NCBI GenBank assembly: GCA_951813545.1
Contig: OX638352.1
Location: forward strand, 1,984,001 to 2,048,000
Reading direction: 5' to 3'
DNA from: an uncultured Poribacteria bacterium
Lineage (GTDB): Bacteria > Poribacteria > WGA-4E > WGA-3G
DNA length: 64,000 nucleotides
Shown: in pieces, positions 52,313 to 60,713 of the stretch
Layout: each line of letters starts with the position of its first letter
Position numbering within the stretch: position 1 is the stretch's first letter
Program-made: the position numbers and the translations under genes
Notes under the pieces: model-generated
The model's database searches: none
What the model was told of the DNA's origin: nothing
Seen by the model: the letters and a program-made list of their open reading frames with translations, nothing else

Positions 52313-52909
52313 ATGATTTCTTATATCAAAGGCATTATTGTTCATAAAGAGACAAAGCAGGTTATTGTAGATGTAAACGGCGTCGGGTATGCCATCGACG
52401 TACCGCCACGAATTGTAACGGATTTACCACCGATAGGCGACACCGTTACCTTCTATACACACTACAACCAAAATCGAGAAAATAAGATTACCCTCTACGG
52501 ATTCACTTCCAGAGATGCTCTAAGAGTTTTTGAATTGGCACTGACTGTCTCTGGTGTCGGACCGGCACTCGCGCAAAACATCGTTGAGAGACTGTCCCCC
52601 GCACAATTCCAACGCGCCGTTCAGCGTGGAGATGCGACCACCCTCATGCGGGTCCCCCGTTTATCTAAAGACATCGCTCAAGTCATCATCACCAAGCTGA
52701 AAAAGAACATTATGAAAATGGAACTCGAAGGTGACACTGAACTCGGAGAAACTGGAACTCTAAATGTAGAAGTGATTAAAATGATCGTCAGTCTTGGGGC
52801 ATCGGAACTCGAAGCCGAACAAGCCGTTGAAAAGGCACAGAAAGTGCTTGGTGATTCTGCACAGCGAGAAAATTTAGTCGCGCAGGCACTCCGCTATATC
52901 CGAAATTAG
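52313..52909 (+). CDS. ruvA: Holliday junction branch-migration protein RuvA
   Basis: The 198-residue protein has the N-terminal OB fold (MISYIKGIIVHKE, VNGVGYAIDVP, YTHYNQNRENKITLYGF), two helix-hairpin-helix elements (VSGVGPALAQNIVERL and VPRLSKDIAQVIITKLK) and the C-terminal RuvB-binding three-helix domain (IKMIVSLGASELEAEQAVEKAQ). It clamps the junction as tetramers and positions the RuvB motors. It starts 33 bases after ruvC. Confidence 0.97.
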   Translation: MISYIKGIIVHKETKQVIVDVNGVGYAIDVPPRIVTDLPPIGDTVTFYTHYNQNRENKITLYGFTSRDALRVFELALTVSGVGPALAQNIVERLSPAQFQRAVQRGDATTLMRVPRLSKDIAQVIITKLKKNIMKMELEGDTELGETGTLNVEVIKMIVSLGASELEAEQAVEKAQKVLGDSAQRENLVAQALRYIRN

Positions 52910-52932
52910 TCAGGATTTACGCAGCCTCCTTT

Positions 52933-52959
52933 GCTGGCGAGGTTTCAAACCTCGCCAGC
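52933..52959. repeat. Palindromic repeat between ruvA and ruvB
   Basis: GCTGGCGAGGTTT (52933-52945) and AAACCTCGCCAGC (52947-52959) form a 13-bp stem with a one-base centre. A partial copy, GCTGGCGAGGTTTCAAACCC, lies at 54073-54092 between ruvB and queA. The CTCGCCAGCA stretch at 25198-25207 is also related. Confidence 0.85.
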
Positions 52960-53034
52960 GATGTGTGGACAAAAATCTGAGTAGATGTAACCGCTGCACG
53001 CAGGAACAGCAGCATCGCATTAGGACGAAACAAA

Positions 53035-54051
53035 ATGGACCACCACGAAATATCAGATTTCTCTGAGATGCAAGATGAAGATGATGACTTTGGATATAGT
53101 CTTCGCCCGGAGACACTAAGCGCATTTATCGGACAGGAACAAGCCAAAGAACAACTCCGCATTCACATTGAAGCTGCCAAAAAGCGTGGCGATGCGTTGG
53201 AACACGTTCTGCTTGTCAGTCCACCCGGGCTTGGAAAAACCACACTTGCTAAGATTATCTCTAATGAAATTCAGAGTAATTTTAAACAGGCGATCGGTCC
53301 CGTTATGGAACGCCTTGACCTTGCATCAACCTTGACGAATCTTGAGCGGACTGATATTCTCTTTATTGATGAAATCCACCGGATGAAAGGGCATGTGCAA
53401 GAATCGCTCTACCCAGCGATGGAAGATTACCAACTCGACTTAACGATCGGTCAGGGACCCGCATCAGATGTTGTGCAACTTCAGCTCAAGCCCTTTACAC
53501 TCGTCGGTGCGACAACGCGCGAAGGATTGCTTGCCGGTCCCTTCCGAGATCGATTCGGTATCCGCATTCACCTTGACTACTACGAAGCAGAAGACCTTCA
53601 ACAGGCGATTCGTATTAACAGCACGAAACTCAACATTGACATCGACGAAACCGCAGAATACGCATTAGCCCGCCGCTCGCGTGGCACGATGCGAATCGCG
53701 AATAAGCTGCTTGCTAACGTCAGAGACTATGCCGAAGTCAAAGGTGACGGCATGCTCTCGCTTGAAGTCGCAGAGGAGGCACTCGAATTCTTTGGCATCG
53801 ATGAACGAGGATTAAACGCACAGGATTATGCCTATTTTCAAACGCTTGTTGAGAAATTTAACGGGCGCGCGGGGCTTAAGGCGCTCGCTGTCGCCCTCAG
53901 TGAGGATGAACGCACTATCAGAGAGGTTTACGAACCTTACTATATCAAAGAGGGGTTTTTGGCACTAACACCGGGTGGACGCGTCGCAACAGATGCCGCT
54001 TATGCATACTTCGACTATCCAGTAGCGTCTCAGACATCATTGTTCCATTAG
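53035..54051 (+). CDS. ruvB: Holliday junction branch-migration ATPase RuvB
   Basis: The 338-residue protein has the RuvB motifs in order. They are LRPETLSAFIGQEQAKEQL, Walker A SPPGLGKTTLAK, Walker B ILFIDEIHRM, sensor 1 VGATTREGLLAGPFRDRFG, and the arginine-finger region RRSRGTMRIANKLL. The C-terminal winged helix contains YEPYYIKEGFLALTPGGRVAT with TPxGR as usual. The hexamer drives branch migration with RuvA. A 125-bp gap with a palindrome separates it from ruvA. Confidence 0.97.
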   Translation: MDHHEISDFSEMQDEDDDFGYSLRPETLSAFIGQEQAKEQLRIHIEAAKKRGDALEHVLLVSPPGLGKTTLAKIISNEIQSNFKQAIGPVMERLDLASTLTNLERTDILFIDEIHRMKGHVQESLYPAMEDYQLDLTIGQGPASDVVQLQLKPFTLVGATTREGLLAGPFRDRFGIRIHLDYYEAEDLQQAIRINSTKLNIDIDETAEYALARRSRGTMRIANKLLANVRDYAEVKGDGMLSLEVAEEALEFFGIDERGLNAQDYAYFQTLVEKFNGRAGLKALAVALSEDERTIREVYEPYYIKEGFLALTPGGRVATDAAYAYFDYPVASQTSLFH

Positions 54052-54104
54052 TTGCAAATTGTTTATCCATTTTGCTGGCGAGGTTTCAAACCCTATCCAC
54101 AGTT

Positions 54105-55133
54105 ATGAAACTCACAGATTTCGACTACGATCTACCACCTGACCGGATCGCGCAAAGCCCACTTCAACAGCGCGACGCATCACGACTTTTGGTAGTTAAT
54201 CAGGACACCTATGATTTTCATCACACCGAGTTTTCACAGATTGGGGAATACTTACCGGACGATGCCCTGTTAGTTCTGAACGACACTAAGGTCATTCCGG
54301 CACGGTTAATCGGGAACAAAAGTGGAACTGGCGGAAAGATAGAACTCCTTCTTATCCGCGAAAAAGAAACGGATGTCTGGGAGGTGCTTGCCAAGCCGCG
54401 GCGGAGTCTCCGAATTGGAACACAGATTGTATTCGGCGACGGAATTTTGACAGCAGAAGTGCTGGCAAAACCAGATAGTGGACACTGCATCGTCCATTTC
54501 AACTACAGCGGTGTGTTTTTAGCCATTCTCGCTGATGTTGGCAATATGCCCTTGCCACCCTACATTCGCCGTCCACCGAACGCTGAAGACAAGGTGCGTT
54601 ACCAGTCCGTTTACGCGGCGACTGAAGGCGCAATCGCAGCCCCTACAGCAGGGCTGCATTTTACACAAGAATTGCTGGAGGAATTGAAAAATAATGGAGT
54701 AGAAACAGCGACGCTAACATTGCACGTTGGACCCGGGACATTCCAACCGGTGAAAGTGGAAAACATTCAGACACACAAGATGCATGCTGAATATATCCAT
54801 CTCACCGAAACAGAAACGAACCGAATTCGCAGCGCACGGGAGGAAGGCACGAAAATCGTTGCCATTGGGACGACAGTAGTGCGTTCGTTAGAAACGGCAG
54901 GCACAACAGGTACAGTCCATCCTTATAGCGGCTATAGCGAACTCTTTATTTATCCGGGGTACCAATTTAAGGTTGTAGATGCGTTGGTTACGAATTTTCA
55001 TCTACCCAAATCGACTTTACTCATGCTTGTGAGTGCCTTCGCTGGACAAAACTTAATTCAGAAGGCTTATCAAGAGGCACTCCAACACAACTATCGTTTT
55101 TATAGCTATGGCGATGCCATGCTTATTATTTAA
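54105..55133 (+). CDS. queA: S-adenosylmethionine:tRNA ribosyltransferase-isomerase QueA
   Basis: The 342-residue protein matches QueA: MKLTDFDYDLPPDRIAQSP, LLVLNDTKVIPARLIG, MPLPPYIRR, YQSVYAATEGAIAAPTAGLHFT, TLHVGPGTFQPVKVE and TNFHLPKSTLLMLVSAFAG. It makes epoxyqueuosine in tRNA from preQ1. The partner tgt gene, often adjacent, is not in this window. I start at the ATG 54105. The upstream in-frame TTG (54072) falls in a repeat and adds non-conserved residues. Confidence 0.96.
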   Translation: MKLTDFDYDLPPDRIAQSPLQQRDASRLLVVNQDTYDFHHTEFSQIGEYLPDDALLVLNDTKVIPARLIGNKSGTGGKIELLLIREKETDVWEVLAKPRRSLRIGTQIVFGDGILTAEVLAKPDSGHCIVHFNYSGVFLAILADVGNMPLPPYIRRPPNAEDKVRYQSVYAATEGAIAAPTAGLHFTQELLEELKNNGVETATLTLHVGPGTFQPVKVENIQTHKMHAEYIHLTETETNRIRSAREEGTKIVAIGTTVVRSLETAGTTGTVHPYSGYSELFIYPGYQFKVVDALVTNFHLPKSTLLMLVSAFAGQNLIQKAYQEALQHNYRFYSYGDAMLII

Positions 55134-55154
55134 AAAATCAGAAGGAGAGACTTC

Positions 55155-55457
55155 ATGGAACAGCTAACAGGTCTACTTGTTCCTTTTATCGCGATGGGTG
55201 CTATCATGTATTTTTTGCTATTTAGGCCCGAACAAGCCAAGCGCAAAAAACATCAGAACATGCTGGAAAATCTGACAAAAGGCGATGAAATCGTAACCAA
55301 TGGCGGATTGCACGGCAAAATCCTTGGACTCAGCAACGATAAGGACATCATTCTTATTGCCGTTGGAGAGTTGAATAGCCAAGAGGTAAAAGTTCAAATC
55401 TCACGGAGTGCTGTCGCCTTTCTCAAGAAGGGCGGCGAACTTATTGAAGGCGAGTGA
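55155..55457 (+). CDS. yajC: Sec translocase accessory subunit YajC
   Basis: The 100-residue protein has one N-terminal helix (LLVPFIAMGAIMYFLLFRPEQ) with the family signature RPEQAKRKKHQNML, then a small beta domain with GDEIVTNGGLHGKILGL. YajC binds SecDF and supports protein export. It starts 21 bases after queA with a good AAGGAG site. The secD and secF genes that usually follow are absent here. Instead convergent, unrelated genes begin. Confidence 0.94.
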   Translation: MEQLTGLLVPFIAMGAIMYFLLFRPEQAKRKKHQNMLENLTKGDEIVTNGGLHGKILGLSNDKDIILIAVGELNSQEVKVQISRSAVAFLKKGGELIEGE

Positions 55458-55497
55458 TACCGAGTCCATTTTAGCGATATAGGACACGAACAAGGGG

Positions 55498-56184
55498 TTA
55501 CGCGCAATCCGGTTGTACCCACAATTGGTAGCCAACCCCTTCAGATGTTAGTGACACGATGTTATGCTGTTCTGGAACTGCCAGCACATCGTTGTTATAC
55601 AACCGCACGCGTACCGTTTCCTCGCAATATGATGAACTTGCGAGTTGTTTGCTTTCGGTACGCGTGATCTCGAAGACAGCAGCCCCCTCCCCACCAAGAA
55701 ACCTATGAAGACAGATTGCCTCTTCTCCGGTAGGCGTATCACTTATTTTTACATCCGATAAGGCATTTTCCCAAATTCTGAGGTGTGTTTCATTTTCATC
55801 TATTGACTCCCCAGCACCCAAAATAACCGCCGCGGATTCCGAATGGGAAAGCACTTTGCACACAGCAATTTCGACACCGATTTCACCTGCGAGGACCTCA
55901 TAAGTTGTGTGATGTGGGATATATCCTATACACGCCTCCCCATGGAAGACATCCGAACGTTCGCCCAAAATTCCGTTCGCTTTGTTGCCGTTATGGCCTA
56001 CCAACAAAGTACAGTGCCCACCTAACGCGATCAACGCGACCTCGGTGTCATCAGAGTGTCCAAAAAAGGTTGCTTCGGGGGCGAGCGTAAGAATTCCGAA
56101 ATGGAGTTTTGTTATACCCATTTCGCCGGGTTTTACAATCTCGGTGTAGCCGTCGGTAGGAGTGTATTTTTTAGATGGCGACAT
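55498..56184 (-). CDS. IolB-like 5-deoxy-glucuronate isomerase family protein
   Basis: The 228-residue protein has a double cupin layout like IolB/KduI. It shows YTEIVKPGEMGITKLHFGIL, TEVALIALGGHCTLLVG, GERSDVFHGEACIGYIPHHTTYEV and, in the second half, CLHRFLGGEGAAVFEIT and NNDVLAVPEQHNIVSL. IolB isomerises 5-deoxy-glucuronate in inositol breakdown. No other iol genes are near, and the protein is somewhat shorter than typical IolB, so the exact substrate is uncertain. The ATG at 56184 lies inside the last codons of maf (14-bp overlap), so the two are translationally coupled. A longer frame to 56334 lies within maf and is not used. Confidence 0.7.
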   Translation of the reverse strand: MSPSKKYTPTDGYTEIVKPGEMGITKLHFGILTLAPEATFFGHSDDTEVALIALGGHCTLLVGHNGNKANGILGERSDVFHGEACIGYIPHHTTYEVLAGEIGVEIAVCKVLSHSESAAVILGAGESIDENETHLRIWENALSDVKISDTPTGEEAICLHRFLGGEGAAVFEITRTESKQLASSSYCEETVRVRLYNNDVLAVPEQHNIVSLTSEGVGYQLWVQPDCA

Positions 56185-56785
56185 TGGCTTGAAAATTCGA
56201 GAGGCGTTCAACAAGGCTTGCCAACGGAAGTCCAACGACATTAAAATAGCATCCCTCAATGCGCCGAACGAAAGCAGCAGCTCGCCCTTGGATTCCGTAG
56301 GCACCCGCCTTATCTGACGCTTCTCCACTCGCAATATAGGCGGTTATTTCGGTCCTGGACAACTCTCGGAAGTAAACCTGCGTTGTCTCTGACCAGACGC
56401 TGTCCCGTCCCGTTGCTGCATCAATTAACGCCACACCTGTTACAACCTCATGGCAGGTGCCACTAAGGTGCGTCAACATCATCAGTGCATCCGCATCATC
56501 AGTTGGTTTGCCGAGAAGTTCCCCATCCAGCGATACCAGCGTATCCGCACCGATAATTACACCTTCACTGCAATCCTGAGCGACGGCTCTTGCCTTAAGT
56601 AAGGCAAGTTCCCGTGTTATCTCACTTGCAGGCTTATTTAAATACACGTTAAGTGGGGGTTCCACAACATCACTTGGACGAACCTCAAACGTTAACCCGA
56701 TCTGCGACAACAGAGCGGCACGTCGAGGTGACGCAGAGGCTAACACCAGACGCGGGACTTTTAAAGTGGGCTCGCGCGTTTGCAT
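56171..56785 (-). CDS. maf: Maf-like nucleotide pyrophosphatase
   Basis: The 204-residue protein matches the Maf/YhdE family: LVLASASPRRAALLSQIGLTFEV with the S-x-S-x-R-R motif, IIGADTLVSLDGELLGKP with the catalytic aspartate, HEVVTGVALIDA, and GAYGIQGRAAAFVRRIEGCYFNVVGLP. It hydrolyses dTTP, UTP and modified nucleotides and limits their incorporation. It is followed by the overlapping IolB-like gene and preceded one base away by the next gene on the same strand. Confidence 0.95.
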   Translation of the reverse strand: MQTREPTLKVPRLVLASASPRRAALLSQIGLTFEVRPSDVVEPPLNVYLNKPASEITRELALLKARAVAQDCSEGVIIGADTLVSLDGELLGKPTDDADALMMLTHLSGTCHEVVTGVALIDAATGRDSVWSETTQVYFRELSRTEITAYIASGEASDKAGAYGIQGRAAAFVRRIEGCYFNVVGLPLASLVERLSNFQANVAI

Positions 56786-56786
56786 G

Positions 56787-57161
56787 TTATTTTAGGCTAT
56801 ACCACCGTGCATCCTGCTCCTCGTGGATTTGCAACAGATCTACACGGACCAATTCCTGGAATGCTCTCTCAATACCCCTCTTAGAAAGCCCTATATTCTT
56901 AAGGCGCTGGTCGGCTTCTGGCACACGAAACCACTCAGGCTTTTCACTGGAGGAATACTCTTTTTTAAAAACCCCTAATACGCTATATAAACGCAAGGTC
57001 TTGGGGGGTAATCCGACAAGGGGATTAATTTTAGCAAAGGATTGAAGTGAACCATTTCGCATTGCTTCAGTCCATAAAGAAAAAGAATTACTCATATTGT
57101 GAATAACGCATCCATCTACGAATTGGTTACAAAAAATAACGTTATGCCACTTTTTTATCAT
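56787..57161 (-). CDS. Small hypothetical protein with a possible winged helix
   Basis: The 124-residue protein has a C-terminal region (about residues 60-124) compatible with a winged helix-turn-helix (LRLYSVLGVFKKEY, GLSKRGIERAFQELVRVDLLQ, and ARWYSLK). No family is recognised. The chosen ATG (57161) has no strong ribosome-binding site. It ends 1 base before maf starts and could be co-transcribed with it. Its upstream region is now occupied by the left end hairpin of the TnpB element, which may have displaced its promoter. Confidence 0.55.
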   Translation of the reverse strand: MIKKWHNVIFCNQFVDGCVIHNMSNSFSLWTEAMRNGSLQSFAKINPLVGLPPKTLRLYSVLGVFKKEYSSSEKPEWFRVPEADQRLKNIGLSKRGIERAFQELVRVDLLQIHEEQDARWYSLK

Positions 57162-57246
57162 ATTTTCCGAGACTAAAACCTCGCTTTTCAAAGCGGGGAT
57201 ACAGTCTCACCCTCGTTAATTAGACCCAACCTTTGTAGAAAAAGAT

Positions 57247-57275
57247 TTGCCATTGGGTTAGAAATGTGGTATAAT
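57247..57275 (+). promoter_or_regulatory. Promoter of tnpB
   Basis: TTGCCA (57247-57252) and TATAAT (57270-57275) are spaced by 17 bases, with a TGGT just before the -10. The tnpB ATG is about 100 bases downstream, after a structured leader. Confidence 0.7.
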
Positions 57276-57289
57276 TAGCGCATCAAGTT

Positions 57290-57343
57290 GGCAGACATAC
57301 CAAGCGTTTCCACACGGTTACGTGTCTGCCTACCCACTTGGTA
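57290..57343 (+). other. Structured tnpB leader with interlocking stems
   Basis: GGCAGACA (57290-57297) can pair with TGTCTGCC (57323-57330), and TACCAAG (57298-57304) with CTTGGTA (57337-57343). The pairings interleave, so they form either a tight pseudoknot or two mutually exclusive stems in the tnpB leader RNA. Confidence 0.55.
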
Positions 57344-57372
57344 GGGGTTAAAGACTTGAGACTTGATATACC

Positions 57373-58584
57373 ATGCGTAACACGAAACATAAACTCTTTG
57401 ACGATAAGTCTCTGAAGCGTTTACATGACGAGTTAAATATCTGTGGTGTTGTGAGAAACCATTTCCTTGCCCTCTCTATGCGATATTACCGCAGATATGG
57501 CAAAGGGTTGTCATACTCTAAAATGTCTAAACACTTGACGAAACTCAAGAGACTTGAGAAGTATCAGCATTGGAATATCCCTTATGCGTGGTCTTTACAA
57601 AATATATTAAAACGTCTGGCACAATCCTTTAGAGAAATGCGAACCCACAAGAGAGGCCACCCGCAGTTCAAGAAATGTCAGAAACATAAAGGTATGACCT
57701 TTGACGGTGCGCAAGCCCCGTTGGAAAAGGTTTTCAACGCACAGAAAAACGAAAGAAACCACCCGACCTACAACATTCGGTTGAATGGACGTTGGTATCG
57801 TTTCGCTTTGCACCGCGAGATAAAAGGCGAAATCAAACAGGTTCACGTTACACGAGACGCCCTCGGAGACCTCTATATCACTCTCACTGAAGATTACTCG
57901 GAAGTGATACCCGAACCCAAGACGGGTAAAGCCGAAGGGTTTGATATGGGTATCAAAGACTTCCTAACTGGCAGTGGCGGTCAGCGATGGACTTCTCCTA
58001 TGTTCTACAAACAGAACGCTAAAAAGTTGGCAAAAGCACAACAGACGTATTCCCGAAAGGTGAAAGGTTCTCAGAATCAAGAACGAGACCGTAAGACCAT
58101 TGCCCGTATCCATAAGAAGACTGCGAATCAGAGAGCAGACCACCATTGGAAACTCGCAATAGAGTTGTCTCGGAACTTTGATATATTGTTCTTTGAAGAC
58201 CTCAACCTTACGGGCATGAAACGGCTTTGGGGGAAACAAGTCTCTGACCTCGCTTTCGGTGAGTTCCTTGAGAAACTCAAACACCAAGCGAAAAAACGGA
58301 TAAAGTCTGTTCTCAAAGTTGACGAGTGGTCTCCTACCACTAAATGCTGTTCTGTTTGCGAACATAAAAACGAAAATCTAACGTTAGCAGATAGAGAGTG
58401 GGCTTGTCCTTCGTGTAATACGCACCTTGATAGAGACCACAACGCTGCTATCAACATTCTCAAGGAAGGGGTAGCTTCCTTTGGGTTAGGAGCCGTAAGA
58501 CCTATTGTCTTGCTTGGCAAGATTGTAGGCTGCTCCGTTGAAGCGTCCAGTTCGCTTCTGCATTCCACAAATGCTTTCGCATAA
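57373..58584 (+). CDS. tnpB: TnpB RNA-guided nuclease (IS605 OrfB family)
   Basis: The 403-residue protein has the RuvC-like catalytic triad of TnpB: D in GFDMGIKDFL, E in ILFFEDLNLTGM and D in HLDRDHNAAINIL. A zinc ribbon (CSVCEHKN and CPSCNTHLD) lies between the last two. The N-terminal half carries the helical REC/WED-like region (VVRNHFLALSMRYYRRYGKG, HPQFKKCQKHKG). All catalytic residues are present and the frame is intact, so it should be a functional omega-RNA-guided DNA nuclease. The ancestor of Cas12 belongs to this family. Confidence 0.93.
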   Translation: MRNTKHKLFDDKSLKRLHDELNICGVVRNHFLALSMRYYRRYGKGLSYSKMSKHLTKLKRLEKYQHWNIPYAWSLQNILKRLAQSFREMRTHKRGHPQFKKCQKHKGMTFDGAQAPLEKVFNAQKNERNHPTYNIRLNGRWYRFALHREIKGEIKQVHVTRDALGDLYITLTEDYSEVIPEPKTGKAEGFDMGIKDFLTGSGGQRWTSPMFYKQNAKKLAKAQQTYSRKVKGSQNQERDRKTIARIHKKTANQRADHHWKLAIELSRNFDILFFEDLNLTGMKRLWGKQVSDLAFGEFLEKLKHQAKKRIKSVLKVDEWSPTTKCCSVCEHKNENLTLADREWACPSCNTHLDRDHNAAINILKEGVASFGLGAVRPIVLLGKIVGCSVEASSSLLHSTNAFA

Positions 58585-58616
58585 CTTTTGCGGAAGCCTC
58601 GCCCTTTAGGGCGGGG
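58420..58616 (+). ncRNA. Candidate omega RNA at the 3' end of the TnpB element
   Basis: In this family the guide RNA overlaps the 3' end of tnpB and ends at the element boundary. The right-end hairpin at 58597-58616 and the following bases fit the end of such an RNA. The limits are a guess from family knowledge, not from visible processing sites. Confidence 0.3.
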
Positions 58617-58681
58617 TCTATCACGGATATACAAGCGTTTTAACTTGTCATGATGTAGCAATCTCGTCCGCTAAGTTGCAT

Positions 58682-58710
58682 TTGACAATTCCTAAACATT
58701 ATGATAAATT
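58682..58710 (+). promoter_or_regulatory. Promoter of the large membrane protein gene
   Basis: TTGACA (58682-58687) and TAAATT (58705-58710) are spaced 17 bases, about 30 bases before the TTG start. Confidence 0.6.
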
Positions 58711-58740
58711 CTACCAAATTCCACACAGGACGTTGCGATA

Positions 58741-60693
58741 TTGTTTCCTACAAATGAAAATCGTATATCAGGGCGTTCCCTCCTGCTCGGTACCTGCTTC
58801 GTCATTGCTATATGTTGCATCGTCTCCTATGCGGAATTAGTAATTACCTACATCCAAATCGGGTTTTTACAACTACCACCTGCGGTTATTGGGTTATTCT
58901 TCTTTCTCGTGCTGGGGAATCGGCTGCTTGCAAAACTGAACACTCGGTTCGGATTGTCCCCCCGCGAATTGATGTGCATTTACTGTATGATGCTCATCGC
59001 ATCGATGATTTCATCGCGCGGTGTCATGGAGAAACTCATCCCCGCGCTGATCGCAGTCAACTATTTCACCAACGAAACCAATAGTTGGGACACCCTCTTT
59101 TACCCACACATAAAACCTTGGTTGATTCCCTTTTCACCTGAACAAAAAGGACAAGCAGGTGTTGCTATCAGCTTCTATGAAGGCACACAGGCAGGTGACA
59201 CGGTTCCGTGGCGTGTGTGGATAGAGCCACTGTGCATCTGGGGTGTGCTTGTCTTTTTGGTATTCACCGCGTTTCTCTGCTTAGCAGCGATTTTACGTAA
59301 ACAGTGGATTGAAAACGAGAAACTCTCATTTCCACTCGTCTCACTACCACTTGAGTTCGTACACGAGGGACGCGGCTTTCTTCGGAATCGCCTGATGTGG
59401 TTAGGGTTTGCGCTACCGGCTCTCATCTTTACGTTAAATGGACTCCATGAAATTTGGCCCCAAATCCCGAATCTTCCATTGAGGTATCTACTCAACCAAT
59501 ACTTCACAGACCAACCCTTCAACGCTATCGCTTATACACCAGTTTTCCTCTCCTTCGCAGCGGTAGGGTTTTTCTATCTACTTCCTACCCAACTGCTCTT
59601 CAGTCTATGGTTCTTTTTCCTACTCACGCGGCTTCAAGATGTTATTGCCGCAATGTTCGGTCTGCGGGTAAGTGGTATGCCGCTCTACCCAACCCGACTC
59701 TATATCGGTTACCAAGTCTCGGGTGCCTATATTGTCCTCGTGGCTTCGTTTATCTATATGGGATTTCCGCATTTCCGACGTGTGTTTCGCAGCGCGTTTA
59801 CTGCAACGCAAGCGGAGGATCGGGAGGAACTTTTACCGTACCGGACAGCAGTTTGGGGACTCATTGTCAGTGTGGTTCTTGCGATAGGGTGGTGCTACAC
59901 AGCAGGACTGAATTTGGGTTTCGCGGCGTTCGAGATACTGGTTTATATAGGCATTGTTGCTGTGGTGATGGCACGTAGCACCGCTGAAGGCGGCTTGCTA
60001 ATGACGGAAACATCGTTCCGACCGTTAGATCTCTATCAACTCGTTGCAAGCAAAGCAGCACTGGGGGCACAGAGCCTCACCGTGCTGTCGTTCCTTGACG
60101 CAATCTTCACCCGCGATCAGCGCGGATTAATCCTCACAGGCTTCTTAGATGGGTTGAAAATTAGGGATCGGGTGGGAATGTCTTACCGGTCATTGTTGGG
60201 CGTGTTCGTGTTAGGCAGTATACTGGCGTTCCTATGTGCAGCGGCGATCCATCTATGGCTCCCCTATACCCACGGTGCCAACTACATGTATAGCTACACC
60301 TATCGTGGTAATCCGCTTTGGGCATTTCAGGACAACGTCGCAGCGATGGAAGGATTAGGGACAGATCTTCGCACAACCGGCGGACTCTTCTTTGGGATTG
60401 GTGCGCTCGTGACAACGGGTTTAGTGATCTTGAGAATGCTATATTGGTGGTGGCCCCTGCACCCACTCGGATATGCCTTATCGGCTTCGTGGACCCTCAT
60501 CGTGTTCTGGTTTCCTGTCCTAATTGCGTGGGGCATCAAAACGCCGCTCCTACGTTACAGCGGTATTCGACAGTATCAACGACTACGTCCATTTTTCTTA
60601 GGCATGGTTTTCGGGGAATTTAGCATGGCGGTTGTATGGACGCTCATCAGTTGGGCAGCAAATGTTCCAGCTCCCTTCTTTCCGTGGCCCTGA
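58741..60693 (+). CDS. Large polytopic membrane protein (DUF6785-like)
   Basis: The 650-residue protein has about 14 hydrophobic segments spread over its whole length and no signal for a soluble domain. GRSLLLGTCFVIAICC, NEKLSFPLVSLPLEF, RDRVGMSYRSLLGVFVLG and the C-terminal HPLGYALSASWTLIVFWFPVLIAWGIK resemble the family of large planctomycete-type membrane proteins called DUF6785/DUF6784, distantly like oligopeptide transporters. The family name is from memory and the function is unknown. It starts at TTG, supported by the promoter and an AGGA site, and converges on the aldolase-like gene. Confidence 0.6.
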   Translation: MFPTNENRISGRSLLLGTCFVIAICCIVSYAELVITYIQIGFLQLPPAVIGLFFFLVLGNRLLAKLNTRFGLSPRELMCIYCMMLIASMISSRGVMEKLIPALIAVNYFTNETNSWDTLFYPHIKPWLIPFSPEQKGQAGVAISFYEGTQAGDTVPWRVWIEPLCIWGVLVFLVFTAFLCLAAILRKQWIENEKLSFPLVSLPLEFVHEGRGFLRNRLMWLGFALPALIFTLNGLHEIWPQIPNLPLRYLLNQYFTDQPFNAIAYTPVFLSFAAVGFFYLLPTQLLFSLWFFFLLTRLQDVIAAMFGLRVSGMPLYPTRLYIGYQVSGAYIVLVASFIYMGFPHFRRVFRSAFTATQAEDREELLPYRTAVWGLIVSVVLAIGWCYTAGLNLGFAAFEILVYIGIVAVVMARSTAEGGLLMTETSFRPLDLYQLVASKAALGAQSLTVLSFLDAIFTRDQRGLILTGFLDGLKIRDRVGMSYRSLLGVFVLGSILAFLCAAAIHLWLPYTHGANYMYSYTYRGNPLWAFQDNVAAMEGLGTDLRTTGGLFFGIGALVTTGLVILRMLYWWWPLHPLGYALSASWTLIVFWFPVLIAWGIKTPLLRYSGIRQYQRLRPFFLGMVFGEFSMAVVWTLISWAANVPAPFFPWP

Positions 60694-60713
60694 GCGTCCT
60701 TTCCAATATCGAC

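Larger units (their letters stand above)
57179..58616 (+). mobile_element. TnpB-only IS200/IS605-like element
   Basis: The element carries a single tnpB gene and no TnpA transposase. End hairpins are visible. The left one, 57179-57198 (CCTCGCTTT pairs with AAAGCGGGG), and the right one, 58597-58616 (CCTCGCCC pairs with GGGCGGGG), have the same orientation and similar sequence, as in IS605-type ends. The exact cut sites lie outside the hairpins and cannot be fixed from one copy. It would need TnpA in trans to move. TnpB may act as an RNA-guided nuclease that preserves the element. Confidence 0.75.
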
